A stretch of DNA of 64,000 bases from Candidatus Melainabacteria bacterium. Lineage in GTDB: Bacteria; Cyanobacteriota; Vampirovibrionia; Obscuribacterales; Obscuribacteraceae. The translations under genes were made by a program, and so were the position numbers. The DNA is taken from the NCBI GenBank assembly GCA_003963305.1, contig RXJR01000017.1, forward strand, positions 62,001 through 126,000, in the 5' to 3' direction. Below, one piece after another: positions 36,152 through 45,469 of the stretch. Positions within the stretch are counted from its first letter, which is position 1. The number at the start of each line of letters is the position of its first letter. The notes under the pieces were generated by a model. That model saw only the letters and a program-made list of their open reading frames with translations. It was not told where the DNA came from and searched no databases.

Positions 36152-38026
36152 ATGACGCAGAAGTACGACGTAATCGTTATCGGTGGAGGGCACGGCGGCT
36201 GTGAAGCTGCTAATGCCGCGGCAGCCCTGGGCTGTTCCACTTTGATGCTTGCCGTAAATCTGGATACGATCGGTGCGATGCCGTGCAATCCGGCCGTCGG
36301 TGGTCCTGCTAAGTCTCACCTCGTTAAGGAGGTGGACGCGCTCGGCGGAGTCATGGGCATAGCGGCAGATGCCACTTACTTGCAGATGCGCATGCTGAAC
36401 ATGAGCCGCGGGCCGGCGGTTCAGTCGTTGCGGGCTCAGTCGGACAAGCGCGAATACAGCGCCTGGATGAAAAATTATATGGAATCGCTGCCGAACGTCA
36501 CTTTGCGGCAGGGAATGGTGAAGAACTTCCTGGTTGAGAATGGCAAAGTTTCCGGTATTGAGCTTGCTTTCGGTGACCGCATCGAGGCGCGCGCTGTCGT
36601 GCTGTGTGCGGGTACTTTCCTGGAAGGCACAATCTGGATTGGAAAAGAGACTATGCCGGCTGGGCGAGCCGGTGAGTTCCCCGCGATTGGTTTGTCTGCC
36701 TATCTGAAGTCTCTCGGCTTCAGGATGGATCGCCTTAAAACCGGAACCCCGCCACGTTTAGACGGACGCACAATCGACTACACAAATCTTCCTGTGGTGC
36801 CGGGTGATGACAGTCTGCAGTTTTTCTCATTCCTGGATAATCGTCCGGTCAGAGAGCAGATGCCCTGCCATCAAACGAGAACAACCGCTGTTACACATGA
36901 ACTGATTCGAAATAACCTGCATGAGTCGCCGATGTATTCAGGAATGATTCATGGTGTGGGACCGCGCTATTGCCCTTCTGTGGAAGACAAGGTAGTGCGT
37001 TTCGCAGACAAAGAGAGTCATGCGTTTTTCCTTGAGCCGGAAGGGCGTTCAACTTATGAAGTCTATCTGCAGGGATGTTCTACTAGTTTGCCTGTAGCTG
37101 TGCAACATCAAATTGTGCATTCCCTGCCGGGTCTCGAAAATGCCATTATGGTGCGCCCGGCGTATGCCGTTGAGTATGACTACTTACCGGCGATTCAGTT
37201 CACGCACGCACTGATGTCAAAAGATTTGCCCGGGTTTTTTGCGGCCGGTCAGATGCTTGGCACCAGCGGTTACGAGGAAGCCGCGGCACAAGGTATCATC
37301 GCCGGTATCAATGCGGCGCACTATGTGCTTGATCGTGAACCGTTCCAATTGCTTCGTTCAACGAGTTACACAGCTACTTTGATCGATGATCTGGTTACCA
37401 AAGAGATTGGTGAGCCTTATCGGATGATGACCTCTCGTTCTGAATATCGTCTTTTGTTGCGTCAAGACAATGCTGATGAACGGTTGACCCCGCTCGGACG
37501 AGAAATCGGCACAGTCAATGATGAACGTTGGGCGGTGTTTGAACGCAAACAGAATGCGATTGGTGCTGAGCGCAAACGCTTGAGCAAAACCCGCATTCAG
37601 CCCTCCGCAGAATGGGATGAAGCACTTGCTGAATATAACGAACAGCTGAAGCTCTCGGTGACGCTGGAGGAATTGTTGCGCCGCCCGCGGGTTCCATATT
37701 CTGTGATTGCGAAGATGAGCCCTGCGCCTGAGGGCTTTGACTACGCGCTGGAATTGGAAACTGAAATCAAGTATGCAGGTTACATCGAGCGCCAGAAAAA
37801 TCATGTTGCCCAAACTGAAAAGTACGATTCTGTAAGGCTTCCCTCGGATCTGGATTATTTGTCTCTGGGTAATTTGTGCAAGGAAGCGAGGGAAAAGCTC
37901 AACAAGGTTCGTCCCGAGACACTGGGTCAGGCTGCACGCATGGGTGGTGTCAGCCCCGCCGATATTTCTGTATTGCTTGTGACGCTGGAAACTGCTCGTA
38001 GAGCCGCGGCCGCAGCCAGGGTGTAA
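36152..38026 (+). CDS. mnmG: tRNA uridine-5-carboxymethylaminomethyl modification enzyme MnmG (GidA)
   Basis: FAD/NADH-dependent enzyme working with MnmE to add the cmnm5 group to the tRNA wobble uridine. Start set at 36152, whose protein begins MTQKYDVIVIGGGHGGCEAA, the canonical FAD dinucleotide fold; the longer frame adds an unmatched leader. Other hallmarks: AVNLDTIGAMPCNPAVGGPA, MLNMSRGPAVQSLRAQSDK, RAVVLCAGTFLEG, RTTAVTHELIR and the C-terminal helical domain (RPRVPYSVIAKM; ARMGGVSPADISVLLVTLE). 624 aa, as expected. MnmE is not in the window. Convergent with the next gene, 3 nt between stops. Confidence 0.97.
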   Translation: MTQKYDVIVIGGGHGGCEAANAAAALGCSTLMLAVNLDTIGAMPCNPAVGGPAKSHLVKEVDALGGVMGIAADATYLQMRMLNMSRGPAVQSLRAQSDKREYSAWMKNYMESLPNVTLRQGMVKNFLVENGKVSGIELAFGDRIEARAVVLCAGTFLEGTIWIGKETMPAGRAGEFPAIGLSAYLKSLGFRMDRLKTGTPPRLDGRTIDYTNLPVVPGDDSLQFFSFLDNRPVREQMPCHQTRTTAVTHELIRNNLHESPMYSGMIHGVGPRYCPSVEDKVVRFADKESHAFFLEPEGRSTYEVYLQGCSTSLPVAVQHQIVHSLPGLENAIMVRPAYAVEYDYLPAIQFTHALMSKDLPGFFAAGQMLGTSGYEEAAAQGIIAGINAAHYVLDREPFQLLRSTSYTATLIDDLVTKEIGEPYRMMTSRSEYRLLLRQDNADERLTPLGREIGTVNDERWAVFERKQNAIGAERKRLSKTRIQPSAEWDEALAEYNEQLKLSVTLEELLRRPRVPYSVIAKMSPAPEGFDYALELETEIKYAGYIERQKNHVAQTEKYDSVRLPSDLDYLSLGNLCKEAREKLNKVRPETLGQAARMGGVSPADISVLLVTLETARRAAAAARV

Positions 38027-38029
38027 TAT

Positions 38030-39178
38030 TTATTCCGTCGGCACCGGCGATGTCACCGTATTTGGTGGCTCGGTGTTGGACGCAGGAATGACTGGGGCGG
38101 TTAGATTGGCGTTGCTGGGATGAGCTTGCGGCACAACCTGGTAAGCGCGCCGATGTGGGTACACCGGTGGATTTTCTGGTGTTGTATAAGGCACGATCGG
38201 TTTGTTTTCTACGACAGGCTGGGTAATTGTTATCGTGTTTGAATCCGCCGGGTGAGCGGCAGGTGCACTGCGGCGAGCTACCGGCGCCCGGTAGACCGGC
38301 GCGCTCCTGGCGGGTCGGTCAGGCGCAGCCGCCTGGTGTTTCGGTGACGGGGGCGGTGCGAATTTGAAGTTTCGTACCATGGGCGACAGGATATTCCAGG
38401 CTTGATACAACACTGCAATTGCTATCAGTGGAAGTATGACCGGCTTGGCCAGGTTTCTGATAACGTGCATGGGCGCCGTGTACAGGCTGTAAAAGAAATA
38501 GCCGATGCGTTTGAGGCTTTTGTAGTACCAGGGCTTTTTCTTGCGCACTTTGGCACCGCTCGGCGGTCCAAGCTCCATAAGAGCGCGCTCTTCCATCGTG
38601 GTGTATCTGATCTTTGGTTCTTCTTCTTCTACCTCTGGTTCGTCCTCTTCCTGCTCGGCGAACACTTCGGATGCGATGCGCACGGGCATCGAGTGCCAGG
38701 TCGACTTCTTTTTGGGTTTGCTCGCCGCAGGATCGGGCACTTCAACCGGTTTAATGACTGGAATTTCGTCACTGTCGAAAACCCGGTCAAGTAGTGCATC
38801 GCTGTCCTGAAGTTCGGAAGGCTCTGCGGGCAGCTCGGGCAAGCAGACCAGCAGTTTTTCGATCGGAATATTGAGCGTCAGCTCGGTGTTTTCAAAAAAT
38901 TCCGGCGGAGCCGTAATGTATTTGAAGTTGGCCGAAACCAGTCTGGCAATCTCTTTCAGGGCTTCGTAGCCTGTGCTGATTCGCTCAAATTGTCCATTCT
39001 TCAGCTCTGCGCCACAGATGTATCGGCTTTGAGAGATGCAAATCGTTCCGTGGCGCCCGTTTTGCTCATCATTCAGCAGAAGGGCACTGAGCGGCTCAGG
39101 TTGTCCCTCCATCACCCTGCGGAGGACTTCGGAGAGCTGCAGTTGGTATCGGAGCGTGCCGGCAAATTGGACGTTCAC
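38030..39178 (-). CDS. DUF4388-like protein with one transmembrane helix and Pro-rich tail
   Basis: 382 aa, GTG start. Residues 1-115 (VQFAGTLRYQLQLSEVLRR, GRHGTICISQSRYICGAEL, YEALKEIARLVSANFKYIT) fit the DUF4388/PATAN domain found in bacterial signalling proteins. Then an acidic linker (EEDEPEVEEEEP), a basic stretch, one membrane helix (PVILPLIAIAVLYQAWNIL, about residues 247-265) and a Pro/Ala-rich extracytoplasmic tail of about 110 residues. Cytoplasmic sensor with membrane anchor is inferred. Partner unknown; no other signalling gene is adjacent. Confidence 0.65.
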   Translation of the reverse strand: MNVQFAGTLRYQLQLSEVLRRVMEGQPEPLSALLLNDEQNGRHGTICISQSRYICGAELKNGQFERISTGYEALKEIARLVSANFKYITAPPEFFENTELTLNIPIEKLLVCLPELPAEPSELQDSDALLDRVFDSDEIPVIKPVEVPDPAASKPKKKSTWHSMPVRIASEVFAEQEEDEPEVEEEEPKIRYTTMEERALMELGPPSGAKVRKKKPWYYKSLKRIGYFFYSLYTAPMHVIRNLAKPVILPLIAIAVLYQAWNILSPMVRNFKFAPPPSPKHQAAAPDRPARSAPVYRAPVARRSAPAAHPADSNTITITQPVVENKPIVPYTTPENPPVYPHRRAYQVVPQAHPSNANLTAPVIPASNTEPPNTVTSPVPTE

Positions 39179-39372
39179 TTTTTGAATCTCAATGCGTCAC
39201 TTCTGATTTTCCCAATGGATGGGTTTCCTAACTGCGTTCACTGACAGCAAGAATAATTTTTGTGCCTCTCGGAGCCTAATTTTCACGCGACGGCGGTGAT
39301 GAGGTTAAATGTATACTTGAGGCCATTCTTATCAGCTGGCGAGAAGGCGACAAAGTCATTGAGGAACCAGGT

Positions 39373-41166
39373 GTGTTTGGTCGAAAAAGCCTAGTCGGTT
39401 TAGCTTTTACCGTAATGCTCGGGTTTAACCTGGTCGTCTCGCCCACGGTAGTAGCCGCTGACAGTAATGCCGGAATCACAAGCCCTGTCGATGATGACGG
39501 GTCTAAATCTCTGTTTGGCGGAAAGTGGCGCAGCAGTCTGACCGCCCCCACCGTTCCTGCCCAGCCGACACCTACAACTTCCTGGCTGCCGCAGTCAGGC
39601 AAGCCGCGAGTTGCAATGCTCTGTATCCACGGATTCAGTCTCCACAAGTTTTGTTTTGATGCATTCGGCAAGGAAATGGCGAAAGACGGCATTGCTGCCT
39701 ATGCAATAGACCTGCGCGGGTTCGGTGAATTGAAGAAGAAAACGGAGCATTCTTCGTTCGATATCGACGGCTGGCTGGTAGATATCAAAGCTGCCCTGGA
39801 AAAAATCCATCAGGAACAACCGGGTGTGCCGGTGCTGCTACTTGGCGAATCGATGGGAGGAGCCGTTGCTTTAAGAGCGGCAGCGCTTTATCCCGATCTT
39901 GTCGATGGTTTGATTGCTTCTGTGCCTGCTCGTGACAGGTTCGGCATGAGTGAGGGAGAGAAGAAAGTTACCCTGACGGCTGTGACTCGTGCTATCACGG
40001 GTGATTTCGATAAACCCATCAGCGGTGCCGCCTTTGGCGCTGTGCAGAAGATTTCCGGTCAGGAGTCTTTGCGAGCTCAGTGGAAAAACGATCCGCTTAT
40101 GCGAACTGATTTTTCAGCCAAGGAATTTGTGCAGTTCGATGAGTTCATGTCCGGCAATTTGAATGCTGCCACCTACATCAAGAAATTGCCTGTGCTCTTC
40201 ATTCAGGGCACTGATGACAAACTGATTCGCCCCGAGGGCACCTGGAAGCTCTACGAAAAGCTTGCTACCGCTAACCGCCAGCTCGTTTTGAGCAAAAATG
40301 CCGAACACCTTATTTTTGAAGAGGGGCAGTTCAAGCCCGAAGATCTGAGTTTCGTTACAACATGGATCGACCGCAACGTGGCACCGCTTGACCTGGCAAT
40401 TGCCGGCAACGCAGACAAATTATCAGTGGTGGCATCTTCGAAAAACGATGCGACTATGCAGGTTGCTACTACAGGGAACGCTCAGAAAACTGGCGCGGCT
40501 AATGGAGGTAATCTTTCCGTTGACGACGTAGCCCGGCAACTGGCTTCTGTTCCGGCACCTGCGGCTCAAAGTGAGTTCAAACACAAGATAGTGGCGACAT
40601 CACCTCAAATCAATTTCTGGATTGAATTAAATCGTGGCAATAAGATCTACCGCTGCAACAACAAAACTGAATTCAAGACAGGTGACAGAATTCGCTTTCA
40701 TCTGATTCCCGAGACAGATGGTTATGCATACCTGGTCATGAAGGCAGGCACAACCGGAAAGAGCGATGTGTTATTCCCGAATCCGAAATATGGAACGCAG
40801 AATTATCTCAATCACGGCATGGATTATCCGATTCCCGCTGTAGGGTGGATGCAATTCGATCAACACCCCGGTACGGAGCAGTTGGGTCTTGTTTTTGCCA
40901 ATGTGAAAGTGGATGTCACACCGGAAAAACTGAAAAATCGAACTCTGACTGCTTTTGTTTCGCACGATCAGACCGGTTCGAAAGACCTATGTCCAACGCG
41001 CATGAAGCTCTCGTGGGATGACCCGATGCCGGTGATTTTGCCGGATGATTTTTCGGCTATTTCTCAGGTGCAAAATTCAGCCGACAGTAGTCTTGTTCGG
41101 CTCGGAGCGCAGAATGGCGGTATGGTTTCGGCCAGCATTTCTCTCCTGCATAACAGCGGACGATGA
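39373..41166 (+). CDS. secreted alpha/beta hydrolase fused to a DUF4384-like domain
   Basis: 597 aa; GTG start with GAGGA upstream; a signal peptide (LVGLAFTVMLGFNLVVSPTVVAA) directs export. Residues about 75-335 are a lysophospholipase/monoglyceride-lipase-like hydrolase: oxyanion CIHGFS, nucleophile LLGESMGGAVAL, acid FIQGTDDKLI and His in NAEHLIFEEGQF, so the Ser-Asp-His triad looks complete. After a Ser/Thr/Ala linker, residues about 410-560 (INFWIELNRGNKIYRCNNKT, DGYAYLVMKAGTTGKSDVLF, NPKYG) match DUF4384. It overlaps the pseudo-caspase gene by 4 nt (ATGA), so the two are coupled. The hydrolase domain has a paralogue at 58347. Confidence 0.75.
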   Translation: MFGRKSLVGLAFTVMLGFNLVVSPTVVAADSNAGITSPVDDDGSKSLFGGKWRSSLTAPTVPAQPTPTTSWLPQSGKPRVAMLCIHGFSLHKFCFDAFGKEMAKDGIAAYAIDLRGFGELKKKTEHSSFDIDGWLVDIKAALEKIHQEQPGVPVLLLGESMGGAVALRAAALYPDLVDGLIASVPARDRFGMSEGEKKVTLTAVTRAITGDFDKPISGAAFGAVQKISGQESLRAQWKNDPLMRTDFSAKEFVQFDEFMSGNLNAATYIKKLPVLFIQGTDDKLIRPEGTWKLYEKLATANRQLVLSKNAEHLIFEEGQFKPEDLSFVTTWIDRNVAPLDLAIAGNADKLSVVASSKNDATMQVATTGNAQKTGAANGGNLSVDDVARQLASVPAPAAQSEFKHKIVATSPQINFWIELNRGNKIYRCNNKTEFKTGDRIRFHLIPETDGYAYLVMKAGTTGKSDVLFPNPKYGTQNYLNHGMDYPIPAVGWMQFDQHPGTEQLGLVFANVKVDVTPEKLKNRTLTAFVSHDQTGSKDLCPTRMKLSWDDPMPVILPDDFSAISQVQNSADSSLVRLGAQNGGMVSASISLLHNSGR

Positions 41167-43049
41167 GGATAAGAATGGGTCGCAGCAGGTCGTTTTGGTT
41201 TTCGCAAATATCAGCTGCCATTGTTCTTGTTAACGTTCCGCTATCCGCATTTGGCCAAGCTGGTGGAAACCCCGCTACCAGTGCAAACTCTGCGACCAGC
41301 TCGAATACCGCAACCGGCTCGAATGCCGCGACCAGCTCGAACAACGCAACTGGTGCTAATGTCGCTGGCGGTGCTTCATCTCTGGATATGGCACCAAAGG
41401 CGGTGCGAGGAATCGAATTCACAAAGATTCAGGACCTCGATCCAAAGTCGCGTGGTGCCAACAGACCCATCAAACAGAAATGGGCTGTGGTTATAGGCAT
41501 GTCCAAGTTCAAAGAAGCCCGTCTGGCTCCCACTGATGCCATGGATATGGCGCAATCTGCCAGGGAATTCGATAACTATCTGGTCGATCCTCACGGGGGT
41601 CGATTCGAGCGCAGTCACGTTAAGTTGCTTACGGACGCAGGCGCATCGAAGCAGGCGATCTCCACGGCACTTGGACCAAGCTTTCTGGGGAGCGCCGGTA
41701 AAGACGACATGGTCGTTGTATACCTGGCTACGAGTGCGTTTCCAACCACCGATGGGAACACTTATTTGTGTACTTATGATTGTGCGCTCGATAATATTTA
41801 CGGCACCTGCATATCAATGCAATCAATAATGAGCACGTTGAAAGAGAGTATTCATTCCGACCGCATTTTATTGGTTTTGCAAGCTGGATACAGTGGTGCG
41901 GCTGAATTAGGCGGCGCTGCAAAAACGACCGAAACTACTGCGGCAGCTAAATCTGCATTTAATTTCGACTTGCAGAAAGCCGTCCTGGGAAACGGTTTTA
42001 TCATTCTATCTTCCAGTCAGCCCAATGAAATGACCTGGAGTACTGCCTTTTCTCGCAATCTGACAAAAGCACTACGAGAGGAAGATGGACTGATTTCGCT
42101 CAACAAAGCATTTGAAATTGCAAAAGGTAAGACTGAGGCAGAAACGGCTGCAGCTGGACCTGGGCGTAAGCAAATTCCAGTCATGAAGTCGTCGTGGACA
42201 GGATCGGATCTTGTCGTTGGGGCACTACCCGCGGAGCGTGTTGCTGATTTGCCGGCATCCGTCAGTTCCTTTCTTTCAGCTGAAGGTTCCTATCTAAAAG
42301 CCAATCAGGCAGTCGCTGAGGGTAAAATCGACGAGGCTCTGGAGCAGTATAAGCTAGCTGTGGTAGCTGATCCAAATTACGCGGACGCTGTTGCCGACTG
42401 GGGCGCCGCGTTGACTATGAAGAATGATTGGAAAGGCGCAGCTGACATGTATAGCAAAGCGATTGCGATGCGTCCGCTCGACGAACTTTTCCACTTGAAT
42501 TATGCTCGTGTGCTGGACAAATTGGGTGACAAGGATGCCAGCTTGCAAGAGCTGAACACCGCATATAAATTGAATCCTAAAGACATGTCCGTGCTCTTAG
42601 CGCTTTCCAATAAACTGTTGATCAACAATCAGGCGTCCGATGCTGTGAATTATCTGGAACAGGCAGTCGATTTGTATCCGGCGCGTTCTGATTTGCGAGA
42701 GCGCTTAAGTTATGCGTTGATGAAGAGCGGTGATGTCGATCAGGCTTGTGCTCAGGCGAAAGAGGCGGTGCATTTAGATCCCAAATCAGCATCGGCGCAT
42801 ACAACCCTGGGTTCGGTTCTCATGGTGCAGAATTTCGTCACGCCGGCAGTCGAGGCTTATCAGGAGGCTGCCAGGCTGAGCCCGCTAGACCCAAATATTT
42901 GCTGGCTTTTAGGAAAGTCTCTTGAAAAAAATGGAGAGCGTGATGCTGCTATCGCGCAGCTGCAAAGGTTTCTAAGCCTGTGCTCGCCCGGTGATCCGCG
43001 CGGCGAACAGGCTAAAGCGCATCTTGATGAATTGAAGGCACGCAGGTAA
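41163..43049 (+). CDS. caspase-fold protein without catalytic His/Cys, fused to TPR repeats
   Basis: 628 aa with an N-terminal signal peptide (SFWFSQISAAIVLVNVPLS). After a low-complexity Ala/Thr/Ser/Asn linker comes a C14-type domain: KWAVVIGMSKFKEARL, DDMVVVYLATSAF, then DGNTYLCTYDCALDNIYG, RILLVLQAGYSGAAEL and ILSSSQPNEMTWSTAFSRNL. The active-site His (normally YFSGHG) is replaced by ATSA, and the Cys (normally DACHSG) by QAGYSG, so both dyad residues are lost. C-terminal about 280 residues are TPR repeats (YADAVADWGAALTMKNDWKG and five more of this type). A scaffold or substrate-binding role is likelier than proteolysis. Coupled to the preceding hydrolase. Confidence 0.7.
   Translation: MRIRMGRSRSFWFSQISAAIVLVNVPLSAFGQAGGNPATSANSATSSNTATGSNAATSSNNATGANVAGGASSLDMAPKAVRGIEFTKIQDLDPKSRGANRPIKQKWAVVIGMSKFKEARLAPTDAMDMAQSAREFDNYLVDPHGGRFERSHVKLLTDAGASKQAISTALGPSFLGSAGKDDMVVVYLATSAFPTTDGNTYLCTYDCALDNIYGTCISMQSIMSTLKESIHSDRILLVLQAGYSGAAELGGAAKTTETTAAAKSAFNFDLQKAVLGNGFIILSSSQPNEMTWSTAFSRNLTKALREEDGLISLNKAFEIAKGKTEAETAAAGPGRKQIPVMKSSWTGSDLVVGALPAERVADLPASVSSFLSAEGSYLKANQAVAEGKIDEALEQYKLAVVADPNYADAVADWGAALTMKNDWKGAADMYSKAIAMRPLDELFHLNYARVLDKLGDKDASLQELNTAYKLNPKDMSVLLALSNKLLINNQASDAVNYLEQAVDLYPARSDLRERLSYALMKSGDVDQACAQAKEAVHLDPKSASAHTTLGSVLMVQNFVTPAVEAYQEAARLSPLDPNICWLLGKSLEKNGERDAAIAQLQRFLSLCSPGDPRGEQAKAHLDELKARR
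41292..41363 (+). repeat. 18-bp coding tandem repeat
   Basis: Four consecutive 18-nt units (GCGACCAGCTCGAATACC and variants) encode the six-residue repeat ATSSNT/ATGSNA/ATSSNN/ATGANV in the linker after the signal peptide of the caspase-fold protein. Copy number may vary between strains. Confidence 0.8.
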
Positions 43050-43213
43050 GACGTTCAGAGAATCTTGTTGCAAGCCAGCCGTTGGTTTCTCCGAGTACGT
43101 AATAGTTTCGTCAGAGTAATTAATTTCGCAGATTATGTGGAATGAATTGCATCGTTTGCCTGGATTGGGGAAAATTGGCAGACGGTGTGCCGTGGTTGTT
43201 AAGTGAGGAAGAA

Positions 43214-43777
43214 ATGAAGCAAATAGATCGCCTTGCGCAGCGACGCAGTCGAATTGTTCGAAGTGCCCTGGTGCTGGTTATCGGTTTGTTTGGCTGTGGC
43301 GGCTGGCTGGCTGCTAAGAGCGCTCCAGACATCGGTGAGACCATCAACGGTTTGGCTCCGGCACGAGATCCCGATTCGGGGCTGACCTATATGATGCCTC
43401 CCGGATTTTTCAGTCGAGAAAGACAGGACGGCTCAACGGCAGTTGGTGATGTCAATGGAAGCCACTTCAGTGTCGATGTGCAGAAAGTCGATTTCAAAAC
43501 TGAAGCTGACATGATTGCAGCTATAGAGGTTGAGGCTCAGCGTTTATCAGATCGCAAGAGCGAGAAGAACCTGAAGGTGCATGGTTGCATGGCGCGGCAG
43601 TGGTACTACACAAACAAACTTGGTGCAACGAGATTACTCGTCATTGCTACGCCCAAGTATCTGATTGATTGTTTGTGGCATGCAGATATCGAAAACGACG
43701 CAAGCAAGAGGGCTTGCGACACTTTTTTCAACAGCATTAATCCGAATTGTCCGAAGTGCAATTTGCCTAAAAACTAA
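43214..43777 (+). CDS. membrane-anchored extracytoplasmic protein
   Basis: 187 aa from the ATG at 43214, GAGG five to six nt upstream (a longer frame begins at 43142). One N-terminal helix (SALVLVIGLFGCGGWLAAK) anchors it; a Cys in the helix could be a lipobox remnant but the pattern is poor. The outer part (GLTYMMPPGFFSRERQDGS; HFSVDVQKVDF) looks like a small alpha/beta domain, with four Cys in the last 40 residues (ACDTFFNSINPNCPKC). Not recognised. Follows the caspase-fold gene by 160 nt, same strand. Confidence 0.6.
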   Translation: MKQIDRLAQRRSRIVRSALVLVIGLFGCGGWLAAKSAPDIGETINGLAPARDPDSGLTYMMPPGFFSRERQDGSTAVGDVNGSHFSVDVQKVDFKTEADMIAAIEVEAQRLSDRKSEKNLKVHGCMARQWYYTNKLGATRLLVIATPKYLIDCLWHADIENDASKRACDTFFNSINPNCPKCNLPKN

Positions 43778-43847
43778 ATCGAACCTTTCATTCCTGTCTA
43801 AGACGCGCTATCTTTACTGCGTTTTCTGATGAGATGGGAGATCGCGT

Positions 43848-44885
43848 ATGAACAGAGTTTTGATGGGTCTGGTTGCTCTTACCGTGACCGTAAGCGTCCA
43901 GTGCAGCCAACTTTGCCTTCCCGCGCAGGCGCAGTGGTCTAGAGGGCAACTGGGAAGTTCCATCGATAACCTGAATTCGCAGATGGATACGCTGGTGAAG
44001 ACCGTGCAGATTTTTCTGCAAACGCGTGGACGTTGGTTTCCGCAGCCGCAGGGCGCTGATATGCAGCTTTGCTATGCCTTGAAAGATATGAAAGATCAAG
44101 TGGCGAAGCTTGATAAGACGAAGCGCGATTCTGATATTCCTTCTCAAATTCAGCGTATCAATTCCAGCGCATCGGGCGTGCTCGGGCTTTTGCAGCAAAC
44201 GGGAATGGATGCGAGTGTCATGAGTCAGTGGAGTATGGTCAGTAACTCGATTCAACAAATCAGCGGTGGATACAGCATCAATCCTATTCTCAACCCCGGC
44301 ACATGGAATCCATCACCGGGATGGGAGCGACCCAACTACAATCCCTGGTCCCCAACGCTCATCTCCAGCAGTTATATGGCGCCTAACAGCATTGTTGCCA
44401 CCTGGAATGATGGTGGGCGTGTCGTAAACGTCACATCTGTGTTGGATTCGTACGTGATTAACAACGGTCGTCGTACTCGACCAGCAAAGGGCGACGAGGT
44501 GCATTTGCTGCAAACGGCATATCAGCGAGCTCGCGAGCAGAATCCGGGATTTGCAACTCCGATAAATATTCGTCAGAGAGGGAATGGTACTTTCTATCTG
44601 CAGGGGCAACCGCCAGTGCGCATTTCTCAAGTTGAGATTGTTAGCCCGAAATGGTCGCCAGATGTCACTATCAATATTATTGGCGACCATGGGCAGCAGT
44701 TCAATGTGAATGGCACTTTGACGAACTTTAGCCCGGGTGGGTTCGGCGTTAACATGCAGAGCTCAGGCATAGGTGGTGCAGCTGGTTCGCTGCAAGCAAG
44801 CACTGGAGCTTTCAGCAGGCTTTCCTCGCTGGTCGGCAACGGCAGTCTCGGCGGACGACCTTTCAGCTTGCAATTTACGCAGTAA
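43848..44885 (+). CDS. secreted protein of unknown function
   Basis: 345 aa with a Sec signal peptide (VLMGLVALTVTVSVQCSQLC, cleavage near PAQAQW) and a GGGAG ribosome site. The N-terminal half is helical (SIDNLNSQMDTLVKTVQIFL); the middle, Pro/Trp/Asn-rich, repeats NPxxWNPSP-like turns; the C-terminal half is beta-strand-rich (PDVTINIIGDHGQQFNVNGT) and Gly/Ser-rich at the end. No catalytic motif recognised. Probably an envelope or surface-structure protein. Confidence 0.6.
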   Translation: MNRVLMGLVALTVTVSVQCSQLCLPAQAQWSRGQLGSSIDNLNSQMDTLVKTVQIFLQTRGRWFPQPQGADMQLCYALKDMKDQVAKLDKTKRDSDIPSQIQRINSSASGVLGLLQQTGMDASVMSQWSMVSNSIQQISGGYSINPILNPGTWNPSPGWERPNYNPWSPTLISSSYMAPNSIVATWNDGGRVVNVTSVLDSYVINNGRRTRPAKGDEVHLLQTAYQRAREQNPGFATPINIRQRGNGTFYLQGQPPVRISQVEIVSPKWSPDVTINIIGDHGQQFNVNGTLTNFSPGGFGVNMQSSGIGGAAGSLQASTGAFSRLSSLVGNGSLGGRPFSLQFTQ

Positions 44886-44893
44886 CGTTCGGG

Positions 44894-44991
44894 CTCGGGT
44901 TTTGCTCAGTTTTTGTGGGCACTCGGCTTTTGTTCGCGTCTTTGCTCCGTGTGGCACGGATTTTGCTCGCGCTTGGCCGGGTTCTTGCTAG
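44894..44991 (+). repeat. imperfect short repeats after the secreted-protein gene
   Basis: Four imperfect copies of a C-C-G-G-x-T-T-T-T-G-C-T-C core (44894, 44922, 44955, 44978) spaced 28, 33 and 23 bp, in the region between the convergent genes. Possibly decay products of a tandem repeat; no function assigned. Confidence 0.3.
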
Positions 44992-45032
44992 TTGATTTGC
45001 ACTATATTTGGTGCTTGGCTGCTTCGATGCGG

Positions 45033-45464
45033 TTACGCGGATTCGACTGGATCAGATTTGATTACACCGCTCTTGTACAGCCATTTCCCGTTTACCTTCT
45101 CAAAGGTGCTGGTTTCAGTAAAGCTGGCGTCCTGGTCTGCTTGCCTGAGATAAGCTGTGAATTTGACAGTGGAAGTGTCTTGTCCGTCTTCGGAATGTAG
45201 AACTTTCAGTCGATCGAAACGCGTGTGTTTGACGAAGTTTTCGATTTCCTTTTGCCAGCGCGGTCTGTCTGCTGTGAATTCCGGATGCTCAGGATGCGTT
45301 GTAGCCATGATGTACTCGCTTAATCCCAGAGCGTAGGCGCAGTACCTTGAACGCATCAGCGCCTCTGCTCTGGCAGGCAACGCGCCTTCGTGATATTGCT
45401 TGCAACATTTCTGGTACAACAGTTTACTGTCGCACGGGCATTTTGCGAACTTGTCCATAGTCAT
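45033..45464 (-). CDS. ychJ: YchJ-family SEC-C motif protein
   Basis: 143 aa. The N-terminal zinc-binding SEC-C motif is visible (KCPCDSKLLYQKCCKQYHEG, C-x-C-x8-CC), then the YchJ signature EALMRSRYCAYALGLSEYIM and TTHPEH, then an NTF2-like beta domain (VKFTAYLRQADQDASFTETS; NGKWLYKSGVI). The second, C-terminal SEC-C motif of some members is absent. Function unknown; SEC-C proteins bind zinc and other macromolecules. Two closely spaced starts (45464 or 45458). It lies 5 nt after the thioredoxin-like gene and is probably cotranscribed. Confidence 0.85.
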   Translation of the reverse strand: MTMDKFAKCPCDSKLLYQKCCKQYHEGALPARAEALMRSRYCAYALGLSEYIMATTHPEHPEFTADRPRWQKEIENFVKHTRFDRLKVLHSEDGQDTSTVKFTAYLRQADQDASFTETSTFEKVNGKWLYKSGVIKSDPVESA

Positions 45465-45469
45465 CCCAA

